Assembly (NCBI GenBank): GCA_947039505.1
Contig: CAMQYZ010000001.1
Location: 62,001-126,000 of the forward strand
Source of the DNA: an uncultured Mycoplasma sp.
GTDB lineage: Bacteria; Bacillota_I; Bacilli_A; Mycoplasmatales; Metamycoplasmataceae
DNA length: 64,000 nucleotides
Reading direction: 5' to 3'
Positions 19,984 to 31,182 of the stretch are shown here, piece by piece; positions within the stretch are counted from its first letter, which is position 1, and every line of letters starts with the position of its first letter. The position numbers and the translations under genes were made by a program. A model generated the notes under the pieces. The model did not search any database. It worked only from the letters and a program-made list of their open reading frames with translations, and was not told where the DNA came from.

Positions 19984-21813
19984 ATGAATTATTTAGTTAT
20001 AGTGGAGTCACCCAACAAAGAAAAGACAATCAAAAAATATCTTGGAGATGATTATGAAGTTTTAGCTTCTGTTGGTCACATAGTTAAAATGTCAACTTCT
20101 GGGGAAGGAAGACTGGGAATAGATTTTGAAAATTGAGAACCTAAATATTCAATTGAACCAAGTAAAAAAGATGTTGTTGAAAGATTGAAAAAACACTCAA
20201 AGAAAGCAAAAATTGTTTATATAGCAACCGATTTAGACCGTGAAGGTGAGGCTATTGGTGATAATTTAGTGGAATTTTTAAACATTAAAGATAAGTACCA
20301 AAGAATAAAATATAACGAAATTACCAAAGAGGCCGTTTTGAATGCAATCGCAAATCCAACTGTCATTGATGAAGATTTAGTCAAAGCACAAAAATCAAGA
20401 AGAATGTTAGATCGAATTATAGGTTTCAAATTAACTAATTTAATAAAAACTAAACTTTCAAATTATCCAATTTCTCCGACAGCAGGAAGAGTTCAATCTA
20501 TTGCATTAAAATTAGTAGTTGATCGTGAAAATGAGATAAAAGCTTTTATTCCTTTTAAATATCATTTAATTGATGCTGTAATTAACGAAGAAATAATTGC
20601 AACTTACTTTAACCCTAATAATAAAGATATTGACAAAAAATGAATTATTCCTGAAGATATTGAGGAGATTTACAATTCTCTAAAGGGACCTTTAGAAGTT
20701 GTTGAAATAACAACAACAATTAAAAATGATGCTAGTATAACTCCTTTGAAGCAAGCTGTTTTGTATAAAAAAGCTGATATGTCTTCTAAAAGCACTCAAT
20801 CAGCTTTACAAAGATTATATGAAGGTTTTGGTGATGGCGGTCTTATTTCTTATCCTCGTACTGATTCTACAAGATTATCACTTCCTTTTTTAGTAGGTGC
20901 ACAATCTTATATTAAAAGTGTTTTTGGACCCGAATATGTTTCAAAGACTATTAAGGGTATTGCAGGTGATCAAGATGCCCATGAAGCCATAAGACCAACC
21001 GATATTGGATTAACTCCAGAAAAAGCCAATGCTAAATATTCTTTATCTTCTTCAGAAAATAAAATATATTCTTTAATATACTATACAACAATGCAAGCCA
21101 TTATGACAGTTCCTAAAAGAGAAATATTAAGATACAACCTTATGAACTCTGGACACCTATTCAAACTATCATCTTCCAAAGTTATTTTTGATGGATATTT
21201 AAAACTTAAAGGATATGAAAATTCAAAAGAATTACCAAAATATGAAAAAGGTCAAATGATTGATGTTAAAGAATATATTGCTACTGCTCATGAAACAAAA
21301 CCACCTGCAAGATACAATGATGGTTCGCTTATTCAAAAATTGGATGAAATAAAAGTTGGTAGACCTTCTACTTTCGCCACAACTATTAGTAAAATAGTTG
21401 ATCGTCAATTTGTTGAAAAAGAAGGAAAAGCTTTAAAGGCTACCGAATTTGGAGAAAAGGTTATTGCAAAACTAATAGAAGGTTTTCCCAACGAAATTAC
21501 TGAAGGTTATACTGCTCGTGTAGAAGCAGACTTAGATTTAATTGCTGAAGGTAAACTTGATTATAAATTCATTATGGAGCAATTTTGAAATCGATTTAAC
21601 GCTTCTTATAAAACTGCAGAACTAACACTAGAAAAAACTATTTTAATGCCAAAATTTGTTGGTGAAACTTGTCCTGAAGATAAAGGTGAATTAATATTTA
21701 AAAATTCAAGGAGCGGAGAAGAGTTCATTGGATGTAACAATTTTCCTGAATGTAAATTTACTAAAAATCCTAAAGCTAAAAAAAGATTTGCTTTTCTTAA
21801 AAAAATTAATTAA
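19984..21813 (+). CDS. topA: DNA topoisomerase I
   Basis: A 609-residue type IA topoisomerase. The Toprim domain starts at [19 protein letters not shown] with [10 protein letters not shown] as acidic motif. The active-site Tyr lies in [15 protein letters not shown] single C-terminal zinc ribbon (two Cys pairs, CPEDKGEL and CNNFPEC) follows, fewer than in E. coli and as usual for small genomes. A TATATT box with a TG extension lies seven bases before the ATG, which points to a leaderless transcript. It relaxes negative supercoils. A strong bidirectional hairpin follows. Confidence 0.96.
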
Positions 21814-21847
21814 TTTTTTTAATATTTATTGTCAAAAACGAAATATA

Positions 21848-21871
21848 AAAAACTCTTTAATTAGAGTTTTT
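21848..21871. terminator. Bidirectional terminator between topA and the FtsZ-like gene
   Basis: AAAAACTC / GAGTTTTT with an 8-base loop, with A/T runs on both sides. It follows topA by about 35 bases on the plus strand and the 373-residue gene by eight bases on the minus strand. Confidence 0.8.
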
Positions 21872-21879
21872 ATTAATAA

Positions 21880-23001
21880 TTATTTTTGTTTAATTTTTTC
21901 TTGAGGATTTTCTAAAATTAATGTTCTAGTTCCTTCATCTCTAAATAATTTTTTAGATTCTTGTACTTGTGACAGTATATTTTTTATATGTGCTTCAATA
22001 TCTTCAGATTCTAAAATCATTTTTGACTCATCAACATTTAAAGCCAAAATAGTAATTTGACTATAAATATCAATATCAAATTCACCAATGTATTTACATA
22101 TAATAAATTCTTTATCTTCTCCGATAATAGAAGTTAAGATATATCTAATTCTATCAATCATCTTCTTGGTGATGTAAGGCGTTTTAATTGTTACTATAAA
22201 TGTTTTTGAAGCTTCAAATGAACCATGGAATATAGGATTTGATAAAGCTTGGACAATTGATAGATCCAATCAATCAATTTTAGAATTTGAAATTCCAATA
22301 GTAGGAATTATCTTATTGGCAAAATTTTTCTTATCTTTATAAAATAAAGATTTAATTAGTGAAAAGTGATTGGGATTTAAATCGGGTTCTACAAACGGAA
22401 CTACAAATGACTCAACTAAATCTAAAACAAACCTAGAAATAAAATGTTTTCTATTAACTAAATTTGCTTCTTCATAAGCTTCAATAATTGTTGATTCAGC
22501 AATTGGAATATAAGGTTGAGAAAATTTAATTGCTTCTTTCTTTAATCTATTATAAATTTTATCTTCTGAATTACTTGTAATAAAGTTTTCTACTACACAA
22601 TGAAAAGAAAATACATCATAACGATTTAATATATAGGCCAATTCAATAACATAAGAAAGCATAAAAGAATTTTGTGATTTATACAAAATAATTGCTAAAT
22701 CAGCATTTGCAACAATGCTCTTTATTTCTTCAATATTATTTTGAAAAAATGTTGGAGCAGGAATTATTTTTTCATTTTCTCTTGGAGAACTTCAAGATAA
22801 AAATGATTCTTCAAATTTATTTTTAACATTTGAGTTATTTGAAAAGGTTTTTTCTGTTCCTATTTTAAAGAACCTTGTGTTGGCTCTAATAGATTTATGA
22901 ATATTTTCAAAATTTCCTAATTCAATATCTGAAAAATATATAATTACGGTATTTGCAACATAATCTTTCTTGACATTCTTTATTTCTTTTTTATTAAACA
23001 T
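21880..23001 (-). CDS. Divergent FtsZ/tubulin-fold-like protein with a lost GTP-binding loop
   Basis: A 373-residue protein whose order of segments follows FtsZ although the sequence is far diverged. RFFKIGTEKT stands where FtsZ has the strand before its switch. EEIKSIVANADLAIILY corresponds to the strand before the GTP signature loop. A long helix follows, then the roughly 60-residue C-terminal domain (QALSNPIFHGSFEASKTFIV, then FDIDIYSQITILALN), which parallels AxxSPLLxxxIxGAxxxLxN and DEIRVTVIATG. The GGGTGTG loop is replaced by SQNSFML, and the T7 catalytic acids are not evident. It probably cannot hydrolyse GTP in the usual way. AAGGACGG precedes the start. Confidence 0.55.
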
Positions 23002-23100
23002 ATAATCCGTCCTTATTTAATGCTATCATAATTATGTTTAATGCAAATGATGATAAATTATCTTTTAATTATAAATTAAAATTCATTATTAGCATTAATT

Positions 23101-24027
23101 TTATTTAATTTTATTTCCAATTACTTTACCTGCTATTGAACCATCAGATGCCGCAGTAACTATTTGTCTAATCTTTTTTTCTCTAATATCTCCAACTGCA
23201 TAAATACCACTTTCACTAGTTTCCATATCTTCATCAGTAATTATAAAACCATTCGAATTAAAGATATCAAGATGAGAAGCAAAAGAGGCTACCGGCAAAA
23301 ATCCTATATAAGGAAATAAAGCATTTACTTTCATATCCACTTCTTTACCTTCGATATTAACTTTTATTTCTTCCAAGTTTGGAGTTCCACTCAATTTCAT
23401 TACAAAAGAATTATAGTAAAAATTAATGTTTTTAATTTTAGTTGCTTTTTCTAAAATAATTTTTTCAGCAATAGATTGACTGTCTTTAATGAAGATATTT
23501 ACTTCACTAGCTAGTGAAGATAGATAAATGGCTTCTTCAATGGCACTATTTCCGCCACCAACTATTGCAGCAGGTTTACCTTTATTAAAGGGACCATCAC
23601 AAATAACGCAATAAGAAACACCTTTATTATCATAATCCTTAATACCTTCTATATCATTTGGAATTCTATTGATCATTCCAGTAGCAATAACCACAGCTTT
23701 ACATTTTAAAACAATATTATTTTCCAAAATTACTTCTTTATCTAAAGCAGATTTTGATTCTATCTTAATAACATTTCCATATCTATGCTCAACACCAGTT
23801 TCTTTTGTGTGTTTCAACATTCTTAACGCTAATTTTGCTCCAACAATTTCTTCATCACCTATTCAATTTTCAATTCTAAATGTTGAAGTCATTTTTCCGC
23901 CAGGAGCTCCTTTTTCAATTACTAATACTTTTAAATTAGCTCTTGCAGCATAAAGAGAACAATTCAATCCACCAGGACCTGCTCCAATAATTATTAAATC
24001 ATATATTTCTGAGTTTTCTTTATTCAT
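23101..24027 (-). CDS. trxB: Thioredoxin reductase
   Basis: A 308-residue FAD/NADPH flavoenzyme that reduces thioredoxin. FAD-binding LIIIGAGPGGLNCSLYAAR is at the N-terminus. The redox centre is YCVICDGPF, so the cysteines are kept but the usual CATC is CVIC. NADPH-binding AIVGGGNSAIEEAIYL follows, and the C-terminal FAD motif is IYAVGDIR. The N-terminal part is read through a TGA Trp (IEN-W-IGD). The ATG overlaps the lgt stop by one base, so translation is coupled to lgt. Confidence 0.95.
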
Positions 24028-24935
24028 TATTCATTAATTCACTTTCTACCAACAGCTACTAATTGTGCTTTTTGTTGAGTTTTTAAAATATATTTTTTTG
24101 TTTTACCAATAATTTCAATATTATATAATTTAAATGATTTTTTATAGAAATAAAACACTAATACCAATCCTAAAAGAATAGATAGAACAGAAAGAATTGT
24201 ATAATAAGCATAAGATTCTTCACGAAGAGGTTCCATTGAAACCCTTGTTAATCCATATCAAATCAAATATAATGCTCCTGGAGTTCCTGGTTTTGTTAAA
24301 CCTAAATTCAAGATTACTCACACTATTAATACATAACCAATAAGTGATGAAATAGATTCATATAAGAACAACGGCGCTCTAAATTCAGGGGTTCCACCTG
24401 CTTCAGAAGCAATAAACATATGCGAAGAAATAAAAGGACCTAATCAAGAAACTTCTCATTCTTGAACTATTTTTCCATAAACTTCATGATTAGCAAAATT
24501 TCCTCATCTTCCAATTGCTTGACCAACTAAAACTGTTGGAAGAATGATTCCGAAAGTTTTTCTAATATCTAATACATCTTTATGTCTTCTTATAAACAAA
24601 AGATTAAGAATTGTAGGAACTACTACTCCACCTTGGATTGATAAACCACCTTCTCAAACTGCATATCAAGCAGAGCCAGGAAAGGGATCACTAGGATTAT
24701 AGATTAATCTTTCAAAAATATAAAATAATCTTGCACCAAGAATAGAGGTAGGGATAGTAATAATAATTATTTTTAAAAGTAAATCTAATGGATAATTTTC
24801 TTTCCTTCAAAAATAAGCAACCGTCACAATAGAAATTAATATACCTATGATAATACAAAAGGGGTACAAAGGAATAAGGCTATTCATAGAAACCCCTTGA
24901 ACATAACCATCAGAAATTTTATTCAAGTTTCCCAT
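24027..24935 (-). CDS. lgt: Prolipoprotein diacylglyceryl transferase
   Basis: A 302-residue, roughly seven-helix membrane enzyme that lipidates the lipobox cysteine of prolipoproteins. The family signature GRWGNFANHEVYG is present, as are GGLSIQGG and a late GLTR. Many TGA Trp codons obscure it under the standard code. Two starts are possible: 24935 (AAAGGAG eight bases upstream) and an internal ATG 15 codons later with AAGGGG. It overlaps hprK by 17 bases, giving an uvrA-hprK-lgt-trxB operon. Lipoprotein clients occur at 48.3 and 56.8 kb. Confidence 0.95.
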
Positions 24936-25869
24936 TAGCAATACTCCTTTCTTCAATAATCTTTAAAACATCAACTCCACTTTGCTTAGAAATTAATAAA
25001 TTTGCTGCAGCAACAACTAATGAAGAGGCGCTTCTTCCAGCCTTAACTGGTATACTCATTTTACTTATTTTACCACCTAAAATAGAATATGATAAATTTT
25101 TATCACCAATTCTGTCAAAATCAACTATATCTTTTGAATGAATCAATTCAACAACCAAATCAATGTTTGTTTTAGTTCTTATTGCTCTATCACCATAAAT
25201 TGTTCTTATATCCAACAAACCCAATCCTCTGGCCTCAAGAATATCTTTTGTAATTTCTGGAGAATATCCTATAAAATTATTGCCAATTCTTTTAATGAAA
25301 ATAGCATCATCAGAAACAAATATATGCTCTTTTTGAATCAATTCAAGAATTACTTCTGATTTTCCTATTCCACTTGCTCCAATGATCATTACTCCAACGC
25401 CATTAATAATAATCAAAGAACCATGAACAAATTCTGTTTGGGCAAATTTTTCTGCCAAATATACGCCAATGGTTGTTGTCAATGAAGATAATGGGATGTC
25501 AGACAATACAACAGGAACTTCATATTTAGTAGCAATTTCTATAATTAGTTTTCTGTTTTCTTCATTTACTCCTGAAGAACAAATAATCAAAGGTGGTTTT
25601 TTGCAAATTAAAGTACTTAAGGCATTTTCTCTTTCCTTATTTGATATTGATAACATTCAATTTGATTCACTAGTTCCTCAACCAATTATATTTTTAGAAA
25701 TTGAATTTTCTCTATAAAAATAACCTTTTAACTCCAAACCAGCTCTATTAATTGCCGGTCTTTGAATATTTGATCATTTTTTAATAGAGTTTCGATTGAC
25801 AACCTCAAATTTGTTTTCTTGACAAAATTCCAAAACATCAATATTTGTTTGTAACTCATTATTTTTCAT
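24919..25869 (-). CDS. hprK: HPr kinase/phosphorylase
   Basis: A 316-residue enzyme that phosphorylates and dephosphorylates HPr on Ser46, linking sugar PTS activity to metabolic state. The catalytic region has FVHGSLIIINGVG, the P-loop GASGIGKSEV and the signature LEARGLGLLDIR. The N-terminal 70 residues, read through three TGA Trp codons, form the usual HprK N domain. The ATG (25869) lies inside the end of uvrA with an 11-base overlap. Confidence 0.94.
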
Positions 25870-28696
25870 TTTCCATAACCTCCTTCAAATATTTTGCTGT
25901 TAATGAATGTTTATTATTAATAATTTGCTCTGGGGTTCCAGAAACAATTATCTTGCCACCTTTGTTTCCGCCACCTGGACCAAGGTCGATAATATAATCA
26001 CTAGATTTTATTATATCAAGATTATGTTCAATAACAATAACAGTATCTCCATTATTTACAATTTTATTTAAAATATTTAATAAGTTTTGGATATCGTATG
26101 TATGTAAACCGGTTGTTGGTTCATCAAGAATATAAATTGTTTTTCCGGTGGCACTTTTTTGAAGATGTGTTGCAAGCTTAATTCTTTGAGCTTCACCACC
26201 AGATAAAGTTGTTGCATTTTGTCCTAACCTAATATAACCTAATCCCACTTCTTCCAAAATTTTTAATTTTTCTCTAATTTTGGGTTTGGATATAAAGAAA
26301 TTTAACGCTTCTTTAACACTCATTTCTAAAACATCAGATATATTTTTATTTTTATATTTTACTTCAAGTGTTTCTAAATTATATCTCTTACCTTCACAAT
26401 GATCACAAACAACATAAACATTTGGTAAAAAATGCATTTCTATTTTGATCGATCCGTCTCCATTACATTTGTCACATCTTCCACCCTTAACATTAAATGA
26501 AAATCTGCCTTTTTCATAACCTCTAGCTCTTGACAATTCAACCATAGTAAAAACATTTCTTATATCATCAAAAACTGTTGTATATGTTGCGGGATTAGAT
26601 CTAGGTGTTCGACCAATTGGAGATTGCGAAACTTTAACAATTTTATCAATGTTATAAATTCCATTTATTTTCTTAAATTTTCCTGGTTTGATATTTGGGT
26701 TAGTCAATTCTTTTTGAAGAGCTTTTATTAAAACATGATTAATTAAAGTTGATTTACCACTTCCAGAAACTCCAGTTACAGAAATTAATTTACCTAAAGG
26801 AAATTTAACATCTATATCTTTTAAATTATTTTCTTTAACTCCTATAATTTCCAAGACTTTTCCATTACCACTTCTTCTAATTTTAGGAGTTTTTATTTGT
26901 TTTACCTTAGATAAGTACTGTCCAGTTATAGAATTGGGATTTGACATAATATCTTGCAAAGTTCCTTGAGTGACAATATTTCCACCATCTTCACCAGCAA
27001 GAGGTCCAATGTCAACAATATAATCAGCTTTCATAATTGTTTCTTCATCATGTTCTACAACAATTAAAGTATTACCAATTTCCACCATATGTTGTAATGT
27101 TTTTATAAGTTTGGCGTTATCGCTTTGATGCAATCCAATTGAAGGTTCATCAAGCACATAAAGAACACCAACTAATTTGGATCCTATTTGTGTTGCTAAA
27201 CGAATTCTTTGGGCTTCTCCACCCGATAAAGTTTCGGCCGTTCTATTTAAAGTTAAATAATCTAATCCAACATCTTTTAAAAAAGTTAATCTATTGGAAA
27301 GTTCTTTCAAAATCAAATTTGCAATTTGTTGTTCTATTTCATCAAATCGAAACAACAATAAATTTTCAATCGCTTGGTCTATTGATAGCGATACAAAATC
27401 ATTAATATTCATGTTATTAATTTTTACTGATAAAGCATATTTATTTAATCTTTTACCTTTACAAAAATTACATTTAATTTCGGACATCTTTTTTTTATAA
27501 TATTCCCTAACATCATCACTACTGGTATCTAAATATTTACGATCAAGTTTGACAAAAACTCCTTCAATGATATTATGTTTTTTATAAGTGTTTTTTTTGG
27601 AAAAAATGCTATAAGAAATTTCTTCTTCAGAACCATATTTTATTATTTCTAAATCTTCTTCAGTCATATCTTCTATAGGTAAATCTTTATCTATTTTGTA
27701 ATAATTTAAAAGAGCATCAAATTCTTGTCATTCTAGTCCATCTTTACTTGGTATAAAACCACTAAATTCAATTGCACCTTGATTAATAGTTAAAGCTTTA
27801 TTAGGGATTAATAAATCTATATCAGGTCTCAACATTAATCCAATTCCTTTACATGACTCGCACATTCCATAAGGGCTATTAAATGAAAATAATTTAGGTT
27901 CTATTTTTGGCATTTCAAAATCCTTATTAATACAAGAATATAATTGAGAATATTTCGCTTTTTCTTTTCCAACAATCTCTACATTGACCAAACCCTTTGA
28001 ATATTCTAAAGCAATAACTATTGCCTCTGAAATTCTGTCTCTAGTTTCTTCAGATAAAACTATTCTGTCTACAACTATTTCTAAATCATATTTCTTATTT
28101 TTAGGTAATGAAATTTCTTCATCTAAATTATAAAAAATATCATCTACTTTAATCCTTAAAAAACCTTCTCTCTTAAGGTTCTCAATTAACTTTTGATTTT
28201 CACCTTTTGCTCCGGTTAAAACAGGAGAAAGAATAACCATTTTAGATCCATCTTCATTATTCATTATTGAATCCAAAATATCTTTTAATGTTTGTGCTGA
28301 TATTTCAATATTATGTTTAGGACAATAAGGTTTTCCTAATCTTGCAAATAGCAATCTTAAATAATCATATATTTCAGTAATTGTACCAACTGTTGATCTT
28401 GGATTATTATGTGTTGTTTTTTGTTCAATACTAATGGCTGGAGAAAGTCCCTCAATGGAATCAACATCAGGTTTTTTAGTTCCTCCTAAAAATTGACGGG
28501 CATAAGAAGAAAGAGAATCAATGTATCTCCTTCTTCCTTCCTCATATATTGTATTAAATGCTAGAGATGATTTACCACTTCCAGAAAGACCTGTAAAAAC
28601 AACCAATTTGTTTTTTGGGATTACAACGTCTATATTTTTTAAATTATTTTCTTTAGCACCTTTAACGATAATAAAATTCTTTTTGTCTAAATTCAT
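25859..28696 (-). CDS. uvrA: Excinuclease ABC subunit A
   Basis: A 945-residue damage-recognition ATPase of nucleotide excision repair. Two ABC modules are complete: Walker A GLSGSGKSSLAF near the N-terminus and GVSGSGKSTLIN in the second half. Both have signatures (TLSGGEAQRI twice) and Walker B sites (YVLDEPSIGLH, YILDEPTTGLH). The CDKCNGDG...CDHCEGKR zinc module is intact. A TGA Trp at 27726-27728 splits it under the standard code. The length is normal. uvrB and uvrC are not in the window. Confidence 0.97.
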
Positions 28697-28725
28697 ATAA
28701 CAATTATAAATTAATATTCTTTTAT

Positions 28726-28953
28726 TTAATAGTTTGTTTTGGTAACACTATATAAACCAGGATTAATTTCTACACAATGCAAATTATCATATTCATCAAT
28801 CATGTTCAAAAAAGTAATTTGCATAGCACCCATTCCTCTTCCTGTAATGACTAATAACTCACTTTCATACTCATTAGATGTAAAAGAGAACAACTCTAAT
28901 GAAATTTTGCTTGTTGCCTCTTCAACACTAAGTCCGTGTAAATCTAATTCCAT
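28726..28953 (-). CDS. Small Smr-domain protein
   Basis: A 75-residue protein consisting of one Smr domain: LDLHGLSVEEA at the start, ITGRGMGAM in the middle, and a C-terminal strand. The start ATG at 28953 has GGAGG five bases upstream, so it is preferred over a GTG at 28965. Smr domains occur at the end of MutS2 and alone; many are DNA or RNA endonucleases. A stand-alone domain this short cannot be assigned a target. It ends 30 bases before uvrA. Confidence 0.82.
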   Translation of the reverse strand: MELDLHGLSVEEATSKISLELFSFTSNEYESELLVITGRGMGAMQITFLNMIDEYDNLHCVEINPGLYSVTKTNY

Positions 28954-28978
28954 AAAAACCTCCACACAAATAATGTGT

Positions 28979-28984
28979 TATAAT
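28979..28984 (+). promoter_or_regulatory. -10 box of tsaC
   Basis: TATAAT ends seven bases before the tsaC ATG with no ribosome-binding site between, which predicts a leaderless mRNA. The region is the divergent spacer to the Smr gene. Confidence 0.55.
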
Positions 28985-28991
28985 TAATTAT

Positions 28992-29453
28992 ATGTTAAAA
29001 AAAGATGAAATCTTCATTACTACCACAGATACTTTAATTGGTATTGGTTCTAAAATCAACAATGATAACCTCAAAGCTCTTTATCAACTCAAACAAAGAC
29101 CATTGAATAAAAAAATTGTTATTGTTGTTGGTTCAATTGAACAATTAGAAAAATTAGAAACAATAGATGATAAAACAATGGAATACATTTCACAATATTG
29201 GCCAGGTGCCACAACATTGATTATTAATCATAATTCGTATAGAATGCCAAACAATAAAGAATTGTTAAATTTGATTGAAAAGGAAGGTCCATTCTTTTTA
29301 ACTTCTGCAAATATTTCAGGAAAAGATAATTGTCTAACGATTGAAGAAGCAAAAAAAATCTTTCCATCCATAAAAAAAATATATAATTTTGGATATGGAA
29401 CAAATGTTGGCTCATCAATAATAGATGTTGCAACTGGAAGGAAATTAAGATAA
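28992..29453 (+). CDS. tsaC: Threonylcarbamoyl-AMP synthase (YrdC/Sua5 domain)
   Basis: A 153-residue short YrdC-domain protein. It has TTTDTLIGIGS, LYQLKQRPLNKKIVIVVGS and PGATTLII, with SANISG in the C-terminal half. All are family motifs that bind ATP, bicarbonate and threonine in the first step of t6A modification of ANN-decoding tRNAs. It is shorter than E. coli TsaC, as in other Mollicutes. It overlaps rpiB (TAATG). Confidence 0.9.
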   Translation: MLKKDEIFITTTDTLIGIGSKINNDNLKALYQLKQRPLNKKIVIVVGSIEQLEKLETIDDKTMEYISQYWPGATTLIINHNSYRMPNNKELLNLIEKEGPFFLTSANISGKDNCLTIEEAKKIFPSIKKIYNFGYGTNVGSSIIDVATGRKLR

Positions 29454-29878
29454 TGAAATTTATATTAGCAAATGACCACGGAGGTTATGAATTAAAAAAT
29501 GAAATTAAAGACTATTTATTATCTAAAAATTTTATTGTTGAAGATTTGGGTTCTGACGGAAAAAGCGCCTCATACGCTGAATATGGAAAAAAATTAGCAG
29601 AACAAGTATTAAAAGAAGAAAGTTCTTTAGGAATCGGAATTTGTGGAACAGGTTTAGGAATTAGTTTTGCAGTAAATAGATTCAAGGGAATAAGAGGGGC
29701 TAGATTAACATCTGTAGAAGATGCTAAAATGGCTAAAATGCATAATAATGCCAATATTTTATTATTTGGTGGTAGACAACAAAAAATTGAAGAAGTTATT
29801 GTAATGATAAACGAATTTGTTGAAAATAAATTTGAAGCAGGGCGTCACATCTCAAGATTAGAAGAATTAGATAATTAA
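29453..29878 (+). CDS. rpiB: Ribose-5-phosphate isomerase B
   Basis: A 141-residue RpiB/LacAB-fold sugar-phosphate isomerase. ANDHGGYELKN starts the protein, SLGIGICGTGLGIS holds the active-site Cys and GTG phosphate loop, and NNANILLFGGR follows. LacA/LacB galactose isomerases share this fold, but the lone gene next to tsaC fits RpiB, which interconverts ribose- and ribulose-5-phosphate for the PRPP supply. It ends overlapping the convergent yitT-like gene by four bases. Confidence 0.93.
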   Translation: MKFILANDHGGYELKNEIKDYLLSKNFIVEDLGSDGKSASYAEYGKKLAEQVLKEESSLGIGICGTGLGISFAVNRFKGIRGARLTSVEDAKMAKMHNNANILLFGGRQQKIEEVIVMINEFVENKFEAGRHISRLEELDN

Positions 29879-30885
29879 TCTATTCTAGAATAATCAAAAT
29901 TACCAGATTGATCTTCTATTTTGGTTCTCGTGATTCAAGCATTTGGATCAATTTCAATAACTTGATTTTGGATATCTTTAAACTCTAGCAATAATAAAAC
30001 GGTTTCAATTGTATATACCTTAACATCTGTATATCCAGAAATTGATTCTGTAATTTTAAAACCATGTCAATAATTTGTATCTCTAAAATGTTGAACTATT
30101 TCTTTGTGTTTTTTAGAATCTATCTTCATTACAACTTTTTTGTATTTAGGATAAAGTTTATTGATAATAAAAGAACTAAATAAAATATAAAATAATGAGC
30201 AAATTGTTCTGATTCCAAATAATGAATCATATTGTCCACCAAGGTGTAATGCAATAATTGAGCAAAATGATAAACACATTGAGATAATTCATAAAAAATT
30301 ACCTACATCTTTCTTGCTTTTAGTAGAAAAATAATAAGCAACTATATCTGTTCCTCCAGTAGAAGCACCTGATTTTCAAGCAACACTAGCTGCAACTGAA
30401 TTAATAAGTAATCCTAAACTTACATAAACAAAAATAGGTCATGTAGAATACCCTGGTGTATCTATAAGAGCAATGTCTCAACCTTGAATAACAATAAACC
30501 AATCATTGATTGGTTCACCAAATTCTCCAAGAATAAATCCTCAAAAAGAATTAAATAACATAAATAAAAAAGATAAGAAAATAAATTGTTTTTTAACCTT
30601 ATTTCAAAAAAAGACAATCAACGGAATGTTTAAAGCAAAATATATTAATGTTACATATGGTTTTAATTCAGAAAAAAAATATAACAAAGTTTGAGAAATC
30701 GAAGAAACTCCTGAAGGAATAGTGTTTGCTTGTACTAAAAAAATAACAGTTCCAAATGCATAAAAAAACGCTGCAATAAATAATATTAAAATTTTTTTTC
30801 ATTCTTTAACTAAAAATTGGATTATTGAAAATTTAATTTCTTTGTCTTGTTTTGTAGATAAAGTTTTTTTTTCGTTAGCAATCAT
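29875..30885 (-). CDS. YitT family membrane protein
   Basis: A 336-residue membrane protein with about five helices. It has SGASTGGTDIVAYY, a hallmark of the YitT/DUF161 family, and the C-terminal DUF2179 soluble domain with KVYTIET. TGA Trp codons are frequent. The protein is common in firmicutes and Mollicutes but the transported substrate is unknown. Its end overlaps rpiB convergently with no terminator between. A TATAAT lies seven bases upstream of the ATG. Confidence 0.88.
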
Positions 30886-30892
30886 GTTTTTT

Positions 30893-30898
30893 ATTATA
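30893..30898 (-). promoter_or_regulatory. -10 box of the yitT-like gene
   Basis: On the minus strand TATAAT ends seven bases before the ATG at 30885 with no ribosome-binding site, another likely leaderless start. Confidence 0.55.
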
Positions 30899-31182
30899 AT
30901 ATATTTTGCTAAAATTAAGATAAATAATAAATTCCCAATAGAAAATTATGTTGCTATTTTAATAATGATAAAATACAAAACTTTCATAACGAATCAACAG
31001 AACAATTACTTTTATTTGAAAACTAGGTTTTATTATTTGAACTCATCATTTTTTCTCTCATTTTGTTATCAATAGATTCAATTCCTAAATCATATAATTT
31101 TCTAGGATTAAAATTAAGAGATTTTTATCTTTTGCACTCTAATCTTTTTGCACTTTAGAAACACTTATTTTAATATCTTTTT
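30899..31182. other. Intergenic stretch, possible gene remnant
   Basis: No convincing gene is present. On the minus strand 31115-31023 reads as 30 uninterrupted codons ending in TAG and containing KLYDLGIESIDNKM, which looks more protein-like than background. It has no upstream start and a stop just before it, so it may be the decayed end of a lost gene. Two TTTTGCACT copies lie near 31132-31156. The rest is AT-rich without structure I can support. Confidence 0.35.

Noticed and set aside
30842-31075. A 77-residue plus-strand protein
   Set aside because: It overlaps the start and promoter of the yitT-like gene on the other strand, has no ribosome-binding site and is composed mainly of Ile, Lys, Phe and Asn as expected from random AT-rich DNA.
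31132-31156. Two TTTTGCACT copies as a regulatory repeat
   Set aside because: Only two copies, in a stretch without an adjacent start codon; not enough to claim an operator.
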